This document shows, in pieces, positions 1-10,205 of a DNA stretch of 64,000 nt. The stretch is from Meconema thalassinum. Lineage: Eukaryota; Arthropoda; Insecta; Orthoptera; Tettigoniidae. The translations under genes were made by a program, and so were the position numbers. Below the pieces are notes generated by a model. That model did no database searches. It was not told the DNA's origin and was given only the letters and a program-made list of their open reading frames with translations. The stretch spans positions 20,686,708-20,750,707 of the forward strand of contig OX336395.1 in the NCBI GenBank assembly GCA_946902985.2, given 5' to 3'. Numbering within the stretch: the stretch's first letter is position 1; each line of letters opens with the position of its first letter.

Positions 1-2952
1 GATATATGTGCTAAATCACACGAGGCGAGGTCAGAAAGACACAAGTGTTGATCACCTCCGCACTGACTACACCGGATATATGTGCTAAATCACACGAGGC
101 GAGGTCAGAAAGACACAAGTGTTGATCACCTTCGCACTGACTACACCGGATATATGTAATAAATCACACGAGGCGAGGTCAGAAAGACACAAGTGTTGAT
201 CACCTCCGCACTGACTACACCGGATATATGCGCTAAATCACACGATGCGAGGTCAGAAAGACACAAGTGTTGATCCTCTCCGCACTGACTACACCGGATA
301 TATGTGCTAAATCACACGAGGCGAGGTCAGAAAGACACAAGTGTTGATCACCTCCGCACTGACTACACCGGATATATGTGCTAAATCACACGAGGCGAGA
401 TCAGAAAGACACACAGTAGAGCAAGTGTTGATCACCTCCGCACTGACTACACCGGATATATGTGCTAAATCACACGAGGCGAGGTCAGAAAGACACACAG
501 TAGAGCAAGTGTTGATCACCTCCGCACTGACTACACCGGATATATGTGCTAAATCACACGAGGCGAGGTCAGAAAGACACACAGTAGTGCAAGTGTTGAT
601 CACCTCCGCACTCACTACACCGGATATATTGGCTAAATCACACGAGGCGAGGTCTGAAAGACACACAGTAGTGCAAGTGTTGATCATCTCCGCACCGACT
701 ACACCGGATATATGTGCTAAATCACACGAGGCGAGGTCAGAAAGACACAAGTGTTGATCACCTCCGCACTCTCTACATTGGATATATGTGCTAAATCACA
801 CGAGGCGAGGTCTGAAAGACACAAGTGTTGATCACTTCCGCACTCACTACACCGGATATATGTGCTAAATCACACGAGGCGAGGTCAGAAAGACACAAGT
901 GTTGATCACCTCCGCACTCACTACACCGGATATATGTGCTAAATCACACGAGGCGAGGTCAGAAAGACACACAGTAGTGCAAGTGTTGATCACCTCCGCA
1001 CTCACTACACCGGATATATGTGCTAAATCACACGAGGCGAGGTCAGAAAGACACAAGTGTTGATCACCTCCGCACTGACTACACCGGATATATGCGCTAA
1101 ATCACACGAGGCGAGGTCAGAAAGACACAAGTGTTGATCACCTCCGCACTGACTACACCGGATATATGTGCTAAATCACACGAGGCGAGGTCAGAAAGAC
1201 ACACAGTAGTGCAAGTGTTGATCACCTCCGCACTCACTACACCGGATATATGTGCTAAATCACACGAGGCGAGGTCAGAAAGACACACAGTAGAGCAAGT
1301 GTTGATCACCTCCGCACTCACTACACCGGATATATGTGCTAAATCACACGAGGCGAGGTCAGAAAGACACACAGTAGTGCAAGTGTTGATCACCTCCGCA
1401 CTGACTACACCGGATATATGTGCTAAATCACACGAGGCGAGGTCAGAAAGACCCACAGTAGAGCAAGTGTTGATCACCTCCACACTGACTACACCGGATA
1501 TATGTGCTAAATCACACGAGGCGAGGTCAGAAAGACACAAGTGTTGATCACCTCCGCACTGACTACACCGGATATATGTGCTTAATCACACGAGGCGAGG
1601 TCAGAAAGACACAAGTGTTGATCACCTCCGCACTGACTACACCGGATATATGTGCTAAATCACACGAGGCGAGGTCAGAAAGACACAAGTGTTGATCACC
1701 TCCGCACTGACTACACCGGATATATGTGCTAAATCACACGAGGCGAGGTCAGAAAGACACAAGTGTTGATCACCTCCGCACTGACTACACCGGATATATG
1801 CGCTAAATCACACGAGGCGAGGTCAGAAAGACACAAGTGTTGATCACCTCCGCACTGACTACACCGGATATATGTGCTAAATCACACGAGGCGAGGTCAG
1901 AAAAACACAAGTGTTGATCACCTCCGCACTGACTACACCGGATATATGTGCTAAATCACACGAGGCGAGTTCAGAAAGGCACACAGTAGAGCAAGTGTTG
2001 ATCACCTCCGCACTGACTACACCGGATATATGTGCTAAATCACATGAGGCGAGGTCAGAAAGACACACAGTAGAGCAAGTGTTGATCACCTCCGCACTGA
2101 CTACACCGGATATATGTGCTAAATAACACGAGGCGAGGTCAGAAAGACACAAGTGTTGATCACCTCCGCACTGACTACACCGGATATATGCGCTAAATCA
2201 CACGAGGCGAGGTCAGAAAGACACAAGTGTTGATCACCTCCGCACTCACTACACTGGATATATGTGCTAAATCACACGAGGCGAGGTCAGAAAGACACAA
2301 GTGTTGATCACTTCCGCACTGACTACACTGGATATATGTGCTAAATCACACGAGGCGAGGTCAGAAAGACACAAGTGCTGATCACCTCCGCACTGACTAC
2401 ACTGGATATATGTGCTAAATCACACGAGGCGAGGTCAGAAGGACACAAGTGTTGATCACCTCCGCACTGACTACACCGGATATATGTGCTAAATCACACG
2501 AGGCGAGGTCAGAAAGACACAATTGTTGATCACCTCCGCACTCACTACACTGGATATATGTGCTAAATCACACGAGGCGAGGTCAGAAAGACACAAGTGT
2601 TGATCACCTCCGCACTGACTACACTGGATATATGTGCTAAATCACACGAGGCGAGGTCAGAAAGACACAAGTGTTGATCACCTTCGCACTGACTACACTG
2701 GATATATGTGCTTAATCACACGAGGCGAGGTCAGAAAGACACAAGTGTTGATCACCTCCGCACTCACTACACTGGATATATGTGCTAAATCACACGAGGC
2801 GAGGTCAGAAAGACACACAGTAGTGCAAGTGTTGATCACCTCCGCACTGACTACACCGGATATATGTGCTAAATCACACGAGGCGAGGTCAGAAAGACAC
2901 AAGTGCTGATCACCTCCGCACTCACTACACCGGATATATGCGCTAAATCACA
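1..2952. repeat. 74/84-bp minisatellite array, about 38 units
   Basis: Head-to-tail copies of a unit beginning gatatatgtgctaaatcac. Most units are 74 bp. About 12 carry a 10-bp insertion (acagtagagc or acagtagtgc) after 'agacac', giving 84 bp. Because 84 is a multiple of three, runs of the long unit stay open in several frames and create spurious ORFs of 28-residue repeats on both strands. Units differ by scattered substitutions (g/c in 'ctgactac/ctcactac', accgg/actgg). The array continues beyond the left window edge and ends near 2952. Confidence 0.97.
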
Positions 2953-3740
2953 TAAATGTGTGGTTTTTAATTTATTTTTATTGCTGTGTTCGTCAGCGTA
3001 TTTAGTACGTGAAACAGCCGTAGCGAGTGCTTACACATTGACGTTAGTAGTTGCCAACATGTCCGATACAAAATACACCTGACGACACACGTAACATAAT
3101 TATGTAAAATAAGAAATAATTGGGCTTTTGTGTAGTATTTGTAAATAATGCTTGTATGAGGCAATGGTGCCACCTTCCCTTTACCGTAATTCCCCGTAGC
3201 GACTGTATGGACAAAAAGTACTGATGAACTAAAATGTGTGTCTCGACTAAACCATTGGTCGCTACTTGGTTAGACTACTGTCTGGGCGAAAATTACTGAT
3301 TGTGCTGGGGCGTGGGGCGTAAGCCCTAGGTCAGATTTGTTTTGTATGGTGAACAGCATTGGTTCGGATGAAAATTCTGGACAGTATCAACCATTGGGTG
3401 TTTGGGCTGGAAAACGGTGCTCTCGAAGCCCAGTATCCAGTCTTCGGGTGTTCCATCTCTTACTACTGGCACATACTGCCAGTGTGTTTCAAATGCTAGA
3501 ACATCTCAGCTGTCTAGCTCTCTTTAGTACCCAATACCATCAGATATATATTGATCAGCCTAGAGCCATACGGCCAGTCGGAATCTAACTTGATAGCTCA
3601 TGTCATAAAGTAGGCGTGGCACCTTGCTAGGTTTCTCTGTGGCAAGTCTTATATCAGGAAATTTGATTAGATGTACTCAGAGTTCCTAAGGTGACCACGG
3701 TTGCAGATTTACGGCATAGTCCACCAATTTCCGGATGCTG
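2953..3740. other. No gene seen; repeat-like segment
   Basis: No coding sequence supported. The part around 3001-3095 (tagttgccaacatgt, then gatacaaaata) resembles 25750-25840, next to the 319-bp satellite, so it is probably a dispersed repeat. The rest shows nothing I recognise. Confidence 0.5.
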
Positions 3741-3774
3741 TAATTGGACCGTATTATGCAGAAGGGAACCAACC
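3741..3774 (+). repeat. Outer inverted repeat, left copy
   Basis: About 34 bp (core: tattatgcagaagggaacca) that match 5271-5304 in inverted orientation with a few mismatches. The pair encloses the Tc1/mariner element plus about 100 bp and 80 bp of extra flank, so it is separate from that element's own TIRs. It may be a remnant of an older element that received the mariner insertion. Confidence 0.7.
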
Positions 3775-3876
3775 AACATCAAACCTTAACTGAGAAAAAT
3801 GCATTTAAAGTTAAATAAAAATAAAAACTTCACAAATTAAAAATGTTTAATACCATTTACTGTAGTTTAAAGCATA

Positions 3877-5191
3877 CAGGGTGATTCTTGATGTAGTCTA
3901 CAGCTTCAATAATGTGTAATTAATTTTCGGAACCACTTACAGACTTGGTTTATATGTCATATTGCAAAACACTTCGAGTTTTGACTTGCATAGTTGTACA
4001 GTTGTCCGCCACGCGCACCGCCCGTCACATTTTGGAAATGGAGTATTTCAATGGTACGGAAAGAGCGAAGTGCGTGTTCTGGTTTGAAGAAACCAAGTCA
4101 ACAACGAGTGTACAGCGGAGGTTTCGCACAGAATTTGGCAATGACCCACCTAGATGCAGACCAACACTGTACAAATGGCACCAGACATTTATCGAAACAG
4201 GTTGTTCAGTGCGACACACAAAGGCTCCAGGCCCCGTACCTCTGACTGGCGATGTGGCGGAAATAGTTAGGGAGAGGTTCGCCCGCAGTCCGGAAAAATC
4301 AACATGGCATCTGTCACTCGAAACTGGTATCCCTCAGACCACTATTTGGCAGGTGTTGTGTCGACATTTGGCCATGAAAGCATACCGACTGCCCTTGGTT
4401 CAAGCACCGAGTGAAGCGGATAATCATACCCGACATGAATTCTGTATTGACATGTTCGATTGTATCAGCCGTGATGAGTCATTCTTGAACAACGTTCCAC
4501 CTTTCTGGCTGAGTCAACACAGTTGTCGTATTTGGGGTACGGGAAAACCACTTGGGCACCGCGTGCAGATGGCTCGTGACAACCCCAGAGTGAATGTATT
4601 TTGCGCTGTTACGATAGAGACGGTGTATGGACCTTTCTTCTTTGCTGAGAGAACCATCACCGGCATCATTTATCTGGATATGCTACAGAACTTCCTTATT
4701 CCATAGTTGGATGAAGATTACCATAATGGGCGCATGTGTTGACAACAAGATAGTGCCCCGCCGCACTACCTGCCAGACGTCAGGGAATTCCTTGATAACT
4801 TTTCCCGGGTAATTGGATAGGTCGTGGTGGACCAATTACCTGGTCGCCACGGTCTCTAGATTACACACCACTGGACTTCTTTCTGTAGGGATTTGTGAAA
4901 GATAGGGTGTACATCCCTCCCCTACCTGCAAATCTTCATGAACTGAGACATCGCATCACAACACCCATCGCTTCTGTTACCTCGGAAATGCTGGTTCATA
5001 CGTAGAGGGAAATTGACTTCCGTTGGGATGTGTCCAGTATGACAAATGGTGCACACGTTGAGCCGTAATGGATTTGTCAAAAAAAATTTGAAGTGTTTTG
5101 CTATGTAATGACATATAAACCAAGTCTTTAAGTGGTTCCAATAAATAATTACACATTATTGAAGTTGTAAACTACATCAAGAATCACCCTG
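3877..5191 (+). mobile_element. Tc1/mariner-type DNA transposon (1315 bp, degenerate)
   Basis: The element starts CAGGGTGATTCTTGATGTAG and ends with the reverse complement of the same start. TIRs of roughly 100 bp match imperfectly (3877-3978 against 5090-5191), and the ends are flanked by a TA dinucleotide on each side (3875-3876 and 5192-5193), the expected Tc1/mariner target duplication. It encloses one decayed transposase gene on the plus strand. Its ends are intact enough to define the element, but the coding region is broken, so it cannot be autonomous. Confidence 0.93.
4038..5068 (+). pseudogene. Tc1/mariner-like transposase pseudogene
   Basis: The protein would bind the TIRs and cut and paste the element in the nucleus. 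The ATG at 4038 (MEYFNGTERAK) fits an N-terminal helix-turn-helix of the arthropod DUF4817 type. The first 220 codons stay open to 4706 and include a second HTH-like stretch (GDVAEIVRERFARSP) and the first catalytic block (around ISRDES, then GPFFFAE and LDMLQNF). The reading then breaks. The second catalytic block (QQDSAPPHYL, about 4742-4771) lies in another frame, and the third (YTPLDFFL, then a stop, then GFVKDR) follows near 4860-4900. It ends at TAA 5066-5068. At least one frameshift and two or more stops are visible. Family placement rests on remembered motif order. The residues between blocks were not aligned. Confidence 0.88.
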
Positions 5192-5270
5192 TATAGTTGC
5201 TCGTAACTTTTACCAAAATATTGACCTTTGAACTATGGTAGCTTAGTTAATGAGATCATATAATTTTGTG

Positions 5271-5304
5271 GATTGGTTCCTTTCTGCATAATGCAGTCCA
5301 ATTG
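5271..5304 (-). repeat. Outer inverted repeat, right copy
   Basis: Reverse-complement partner of 3741-3774 (core: ggttcctttctgcataatgc). Confidence 0.7.
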
Positions 5305-6112
5305 TATACATGAATAGAAAGTAAGCTGTGCACATGTAATCTCTTTGTCACATACCTGTAGTGTTTTCACTGCAGAACTCGTTGCCATCTTTGAAGCTCT
5401 GCAGTCTGCTGGTCGACTCCACTTCTTGTGTGTGCAGACTTCATGTTTCCTCAACACCTGAGAATCCATTAGAGTGGTGCAAAATTGACACCAAAATCAC
5501 TTTCCCATGGCTAACACAAGTCACATGCCCCAGGCTGATATTAATTAGCACCTCATTACTTAGTTATCCACCTTATCTCTTTCCTGTCCAACACAAAACT
5601 CATGTTTGTTCTGTTGTAGCAAGATTAGTCTTACAGTTGGCAATGGATATCTAAAATGAGCAGTTGGCATTAGTGACTGCTTAAATCATGTAGTTTAGAT
5701 GTATATGACATACATCATTTTTTTGTCTGTACTGATTTGATAATGTTTCCACTTTACAATACAATTTTTTTAACGTTTTCACAATGTCGCTGGTGCTAGT
5801 TTTGGCCCGTATTTGACCTTCATCAGCCTACACGTAGCAATCTCTCACATCTTGGTGAACACCTCATGCATCATTATGTAAGTCATGACTTGTTGCAATC
5901 ACTTCAACTAAAATATGTACCTTGATTTTAAAAAATCCTTAAATATTAAAAAATATTTTTATCGAGTGGAAAATACTCCACATCCTGAGATTCAACTCTG
6001 TAAAGAAGAGAAACTTAGTAGTTACCACCAACTTACAGAACGTAACTCAGGTATCTCAGTCGTACGTTACAATGATAATAATGTAGCCTCAACTATCTCT
6101 GGTGTTACGCCC
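5305..6112. other. No gene seen
   Basis: No supported coding sequence. An open frame from 5915 runs on into the MITE TIR at 6113 and is treated as chance. Confidence 0.5.
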
Positions 6113-6548
6113 TTAGGGCTTGCCAGATGGAGTAATTTAGCCTGCATATATAATTTTATACAATATGTACATGGGTGGTGTCGACCGATTAGTTCAGAAT
6201 ATATCGTGTTACTGTATCAGCATAACAAACAAGAAGTGGTACTGACCCCTAATTGCGTTCTTATCGAACGTCTCCATAAACAATGCATGGCAACTTTATC
6301 GTTTGACTCCAACGGGAAAAGAAAAAATCTTGACCTGCTTGGCTTTACACGGTACATAGCTAGGGCATATATTCGATCTTGTGCCACCTCACGTCCTTCT
6401 ACAGGCTGACCAAGTACAGAAGTAACGTCTCGCATATTGCCTGAAGTGCGTTTTGACGGGATGTCAAACTAATCGGTCGACACCACCCATGTACATATTG
6501 TATAAAATTATATATGCAGGCTAAATTACTCCATCTGGCATGCCCTAA
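6113..6548. mobile_element. 436-bp MITE with about 82-bp near-identical TIRs
   Basis: 6113-6194 (starting ttagggcttgccagatgg) matches the reverse complement of 6467-6548 with a single mismatch over about 82 bp. The roughly 270-bp interior has no coding signal. The high TIR identity suggests a fairly recent insertion or good preservation. The right flank is attaattt-rich, so a target duplication (TTA or TTAA) is possible but not certain. The superfamily was not assigned. Confidence 0.9.
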
Positions 6549-7054
6549 TTAATTTAATTAATTAATTTTAATTGACCTTGAAACCCGAGAAAGGTAAGTA
6601 GGATGTGCGCAGTGTGGTAAAGCAGCTAGGAGTGTTTAGTATTTGTGTTTAGTATTTGTGTGTCTTATCTGTTTAAAATGCTAAGGACTTCGTAATGCCC
6701 TTGGTCTCTATATTTGCACAGTGTCTTTAAAATAAACAAATATCTTACCAATATTTTAACATTTATAAACAAAAATGCCCAATTATTGGGCCTAGCGCAT
6801 GCGCAGAATCAGCTTGGTCATGTCAGACATGGCGGATGTCCACACCGCATTTTAATGCGAGAGTTATTTATAAGAATTATAAAGGAGAGGAAGACTCATT
6901 AATTGTTGAGAGTAGGAACTCCTCCCTTTCCATAACTTTCACAAGGCAGATCATTGGAAATATATCATTTATGATTCACAAACCTTTCTGGGAGTCGTTA
7001 GAAGTGGATTTGTCGCTGCTGCACTGGAAATATTTATTACGACAATATATTGGG
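6549..7054. other. No gene seen
   Basis: AT-rich sequence with short direct repeats (gtttagtatttgtg twice near 6636-6662). No supported gene. Confidence 0.5.
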
Positions 7055-7130
7055 AAGCCTCCGTGGCTTAGGCGGCAGCACGCCGCTCTCACATCGCTGG
7101 GTCCGTGGTTCAAATCCGGTGAGATTTGTG
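7055..7130 (+). mobile_element. tRNA-headed SINE fragment
   Basis: A tRNA-like head with an A-box-like tggcttaggcgg and a B-box ggttcaaatcc about 50 bp later, followed by 'gtgagatttgtgcc'. This is a RNA polymerase III promoter layout. Only the head and a short body are present. It is a SINE, not a functional tRNA gene, since no complete cloverleaf was seen. Confidence 0.75.
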
Positions 7131-7803
7131 CCACTAATATGTTGCAATGTCGAGAGTGCAATCATTTGACGGCCTTAAAGTTGCAACAGTGCCAAAAAGT
7201 GATCGCAGAAAGAATGTAACTTATATAGGAAACTTCTTCAGTAAATATGTTGTTCATTGTCCGTCATGTTTTGACGGGTTTCAACTAGTTTTTCATTATT
7301 TTCATACTTCCAATGAGCAATTTTATTTATAAGAGGTAATAGAAGGAGACCAACTGTAATTTTATACTGACAGTGTACATTCTCAATTGAGATCAAACAT
7401 TTCCCCATTTTTGTTCGAATTCAAGCATTTTGTAATTTTTGTTGTGCTAATGCAACATTTGTGTGACTAGGTACTCACTAATTTCTCGATTAATAGGCTG
7501 CATTAGTTAGAGATTAAAACATGGAAAATGTTCCTTCAGTGAACAATTCTTTTACCCAACCCATAAGTGCCCACTGTCGACATATGTCGTTGTGGAGAAT
7601 CTCAGGTAAACTGTGTCGGGGAAACCTAAAATCATCATAACTACTTTGTTTAGGTTCCAAATAACTGGTCTAACAAAATAGGCTATATTGCATTTTACAA
7701 AATAATAATAATAATAATAATTTGGGCAGATATGGATTCTAGTTCCCCCATCCCTCAATTCTAGACCCTCTAAAAATATGTTACACTACTACAGTCACCA
7801 TGA
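7131..7803. other. No gene seen
   Basis: AT-rich sequence with an (aat)n microsatellite at about 7701-7722. No supported gene. Confidence 0.5.
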
Positions 7804-7975
7804 CGACTTGGGTGGCGTAGTCGGTAGCATGTTGAACAGCTATGCCCAAGATCGCAGGTTCAAACTTGGCCGAAGTCATCGGATTTTTATGAGTATTAAA
7901 ATCCTTCAGTATGCCTTCCATCGGAGGGGAAGTAAAGCTGGCGGGTGCATATCAAAGTCTTATGGCATGTAAAAT
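7804..7975 (+). mobile_element. tRNA-derived SINE (family shared with 22218-22410)
   Basis: The head carries tggcgtagtcgg (A-box-like) and ggttcaaac (B box). The body has 'gaagtcatcggatttttatg' and an 'aggggaagtaaagctggcgg' segment. The same head-body order occurs on the minus strand at 22218-22410, which supports a dispersed family. Confidence 0.8.
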
Positions 7976-8749
7976 AACTTATCATGACAATTTGTAGTGT
8001 GAAGCCAAATTTGTAGGTTATATTTGGTTAGAAACGCTCTATGAAGTTCCAACGTTCGCCGCTAGGTGTCTTGACATCTGGTAGCCAAAGTTGGAACTGC
8101 TTGAAATTGAACTTGTTGGGAGCCTACGGGCATTAAAAATACCCTGCTATGGCCATTAGCTGCAATTCAAATATAAATAAATAAAATAGTCACCATGGAG
8201 TCTGATTATCAAATTCAATGCACCCAACTACTTTTTGGACTGTTCCAAGTCCTGTAACTTATTTGTTCATTTTCAGCAATCTGTATCAGCTGCTCATTTA
8301 GGTCAACTCCATTTTCAATTTAATTTTGCTGTTTCTGAGAGACTAATGTTGTACCATCTCCTTCACAGGTGACCCAGTGTAGCAGTCATCAGTGTGCTGA
8401 ACAACTCAATCCTGCAAAATCAGCATCTGAACCATATATAAGTTCTCAGTTAATAAATATGTTTTGTTTCCTGGGCGATCTAGCTAGCCTTGCGTGTTAG
8501 AGAGATACTGATTTACTAAATTTCAAATATGTACAGTATATATATCTGATGGCGCTATGAAATGGGAAGGTGTTTCGCTATAATAAAAGGAAAGAATTAA
8601 AGAATTATTTTCACCTCTGTGTTATTTATCCCAGTAATAAGTAACCTTCCTTTCATGAATTTAATGATGAAGTAGTGCCTCAGCATGAAGGAAGTGTTGT
8701 GGTTCAAGTAGAATTACCAACCAAGTCAGCTTTTATATGTTTAAACACC
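7976..8749. other. No gene seen
   Basis: AT-rich non-coding sequence. No repeat or gene recognised. Confidence 0.45.
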
Positions 8750-8990
8750 GGTGAGAGAACAATCTAGGGAGTTGCGTGTCAACTGAATCTGATTATCGTG
8801 GCAAGAGTGTGTCCAAGTTTCACAGCCATACAGTAGCGTTAAGATGACAACAGCTTTGTGCACCATGAGTAGGGAACTACTAAACCTTCGATACCTTCCA
8901 ACGAGAGGTAAACCCAAATTAAAAACACATTTCCTTGTATCGTGATTTGTCACTCGCCTTAAGGTCAGCAATATTCTCAACACCTAGTCT
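8750..8990 (-). pseudogene. LINE reverse-transcriptase C-terminal remnant
   Basis: The minus-strand translation contains VHKAVVILTLLYGCETWT, a motif typical of the region after the RT palm in many insect non-LTR retrotransposon proteins (usually ending LLYGxETW). Only about 80 residues are readable and no catalytic YADD/FADD box remains. It is probably a decayed fragment, perhaps related to the pieces at 9237-9308. Confidence 0.6.
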
Positions 8991-9236
8991 TATTTTGCTG
9001 CTAACTCTCTTGACTAAAGCTATTTATAGTTGCCAACACGTAACAAGTTTGAAATTGCTTCCGATTTTCTTTAGAGGTAGAAAAGGGAAATTTTCTCTTC
9101 AAAAGCCTGGCAACCAAAGGTTTTAGCGTTCAGATTTATGTACAGTAGCGTGCAATCCACAAACCAAAAATTCCCAGAACCATTTTGCTTCAGCCCCAAA
9201 TATGAGGTGACATGGCTCAAATAAATGAGCAAAATT

Positions 9237-9308
9237 ATGTTTGCTAGTAGTACATGCCCATACCACTAGAGTCTGTTTTCTTGCATCTTCTCTATGATTG
9301 GTGTGACC
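9237..9308 (-). repeat. LINE C-terminal fragment, copy 1
   Basis: About 70 bp nearly identical to 10133-10205 in the same orientation. On the minus strand it reads KMQENRL, stop, WYGHV, which matches the 'MRENRLRWYGHV' region commonly found after the RT domain of insect LINEs. Confidence 0.65.
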
Positions 9309-9354
9309 AAATCTTCAGGATAGAGACGTAATAAGAAAAATTGTCCACACAAGG

Positions 9355-9522
9355 GGATTTAAGGAAGATGGGAGAAGACCAACACATCGTATCTGAACGG
9401 AGGAACAGAGATTACGACAATTGGTGAAATTGAACTATTGGGCCAGGAAGAAAGCTCGCAAAATGTTGATTCCACGTGGTCCGTAAGTGACCCATTTGCG
9501 AAGAAGCAGAAGAAGAAGAAGG
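9355..9522 (+). repeat. Retroelement 3' tail ending in (aag)n
   Basis: The 3' portion (ttgattccacgtggtccgta, gacccatttgcg, then agaag repeats) matches 50195-50265, so this is the end of a dispersed retroelement family with an aag-type tail. Upstream, the plus-strand reading KLNYWARKKARKML looks like the C-terminus of a LINE protein. Confidence 0.6.
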
Positions 9523-9531
9523 ACATTGAAT

Positions 9532-9848
9532 AAAAAAATGTCAACCCCTGGCACTATAAAGCCCATGCCGGGCTAAGGCCGACCAAGCGACCGCTGCCCA
9601 GCCATTCGGCCTGCAGATATTGGGGTGACGCGTGATTAGCGCGTCGGGTCCCCTCAGCCGTTAATCTTGGTTTTCGTGATCAGGGCGCTGTCTCACTGTC
9701 AGATAGCTACTGAATTGTCCTCACGAGGTTGAGTGCACCCCGTTCCAACCCTCACGTCAGTTTTAAAATCCCTGACAGAGCCGGGGATCGAACCCGGGAC
9801 CACCGGGTGAGAGGCAGGCACGCTACCCCAACACCACGGGGCCGGCGA
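9532..9848 (-). mobile_element. tRNA-derived SINE with 9-bp target duplication
   Basis: On the minus strand the SINE head reads ccccgtggtgttggggtagc (A box) then cgggttcgatccccgg (B box), followed by a body with 'cacgaaaaccaagattaacg'. The same family lies at 35310-35553 on the plus strand. The 9-mer acattgaat occurs directly on both sides (9523-9531 and 9849-9857), consistent with target-primed insertion. It landed beside the retroelement tail ending at 9522. Confidence 0.88.
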
Positions 9849-9857
9849 ACATTGAAT

Positions 9858-10132
9858 TTACTGATTAAAATGATGGCATTGGTTCTTGGCTGTAAAAGAG
9901 ATGTTAAAAGACAACTATCAGTCGACCATAAAAAGAAACAGACTGGTAAATGAATTAGTTTTGCAAAAAGAAAACTAACTCAAAATATTATTTTCGCACT
10001 TGTCCTTCAACATTCAGGGGTTCACTTTAGTGGTTCTTGTCTCCATTTGGCACATTCATGTGCCTGATCACAGGGAGATCCAACGATCTTCAGGTCATTT
10101 TGCAAGGTGTCAAGCTCTCACTGTGACAGATG
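9858..10132. other. No gene seen
   Basis: No coding sequence supported. Confidence 0.45.
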
Positions 10133-10205
10133 ATATGTTTGCTAGTAGTACATGTCCATACCAGCAGAGTCTGTTTTCTTGCATCTTCTCTATGATTGGT
10201 GTGAC
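10133..10205 (-). repeat. LINE C-terminal fragment, copy 2
   Basis: Same-orientation near-copy of 9237-9308 (gtttgctagtagtacatg at its left end, tctatgattggtgtga at its right end). Confidence 0.65.

Noticed and set aside
307..1547. Long open frames of 28-residue repeats on both strands
   Set aside because: They exist only because the 84-bp minisatellite unit is a multiple of three; they break wherever a 74-bp unit occurs and are open on both strands.
1..2952. CRISPR-like array
   Set aside because: There are no unique spacers; whole units are repeated, and the genome is eukaryotic.
5915..6409. 164-codon open frame
   Set aside because: It runs from AT-rich DNA into the MITE TIR and interior, with no recognisable motif.
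7055..7130. tRNA gene
   Set aside because: A and B boxes are present but no full cloverleaf is evident, and the same head types are dispersed with SINE bodies.
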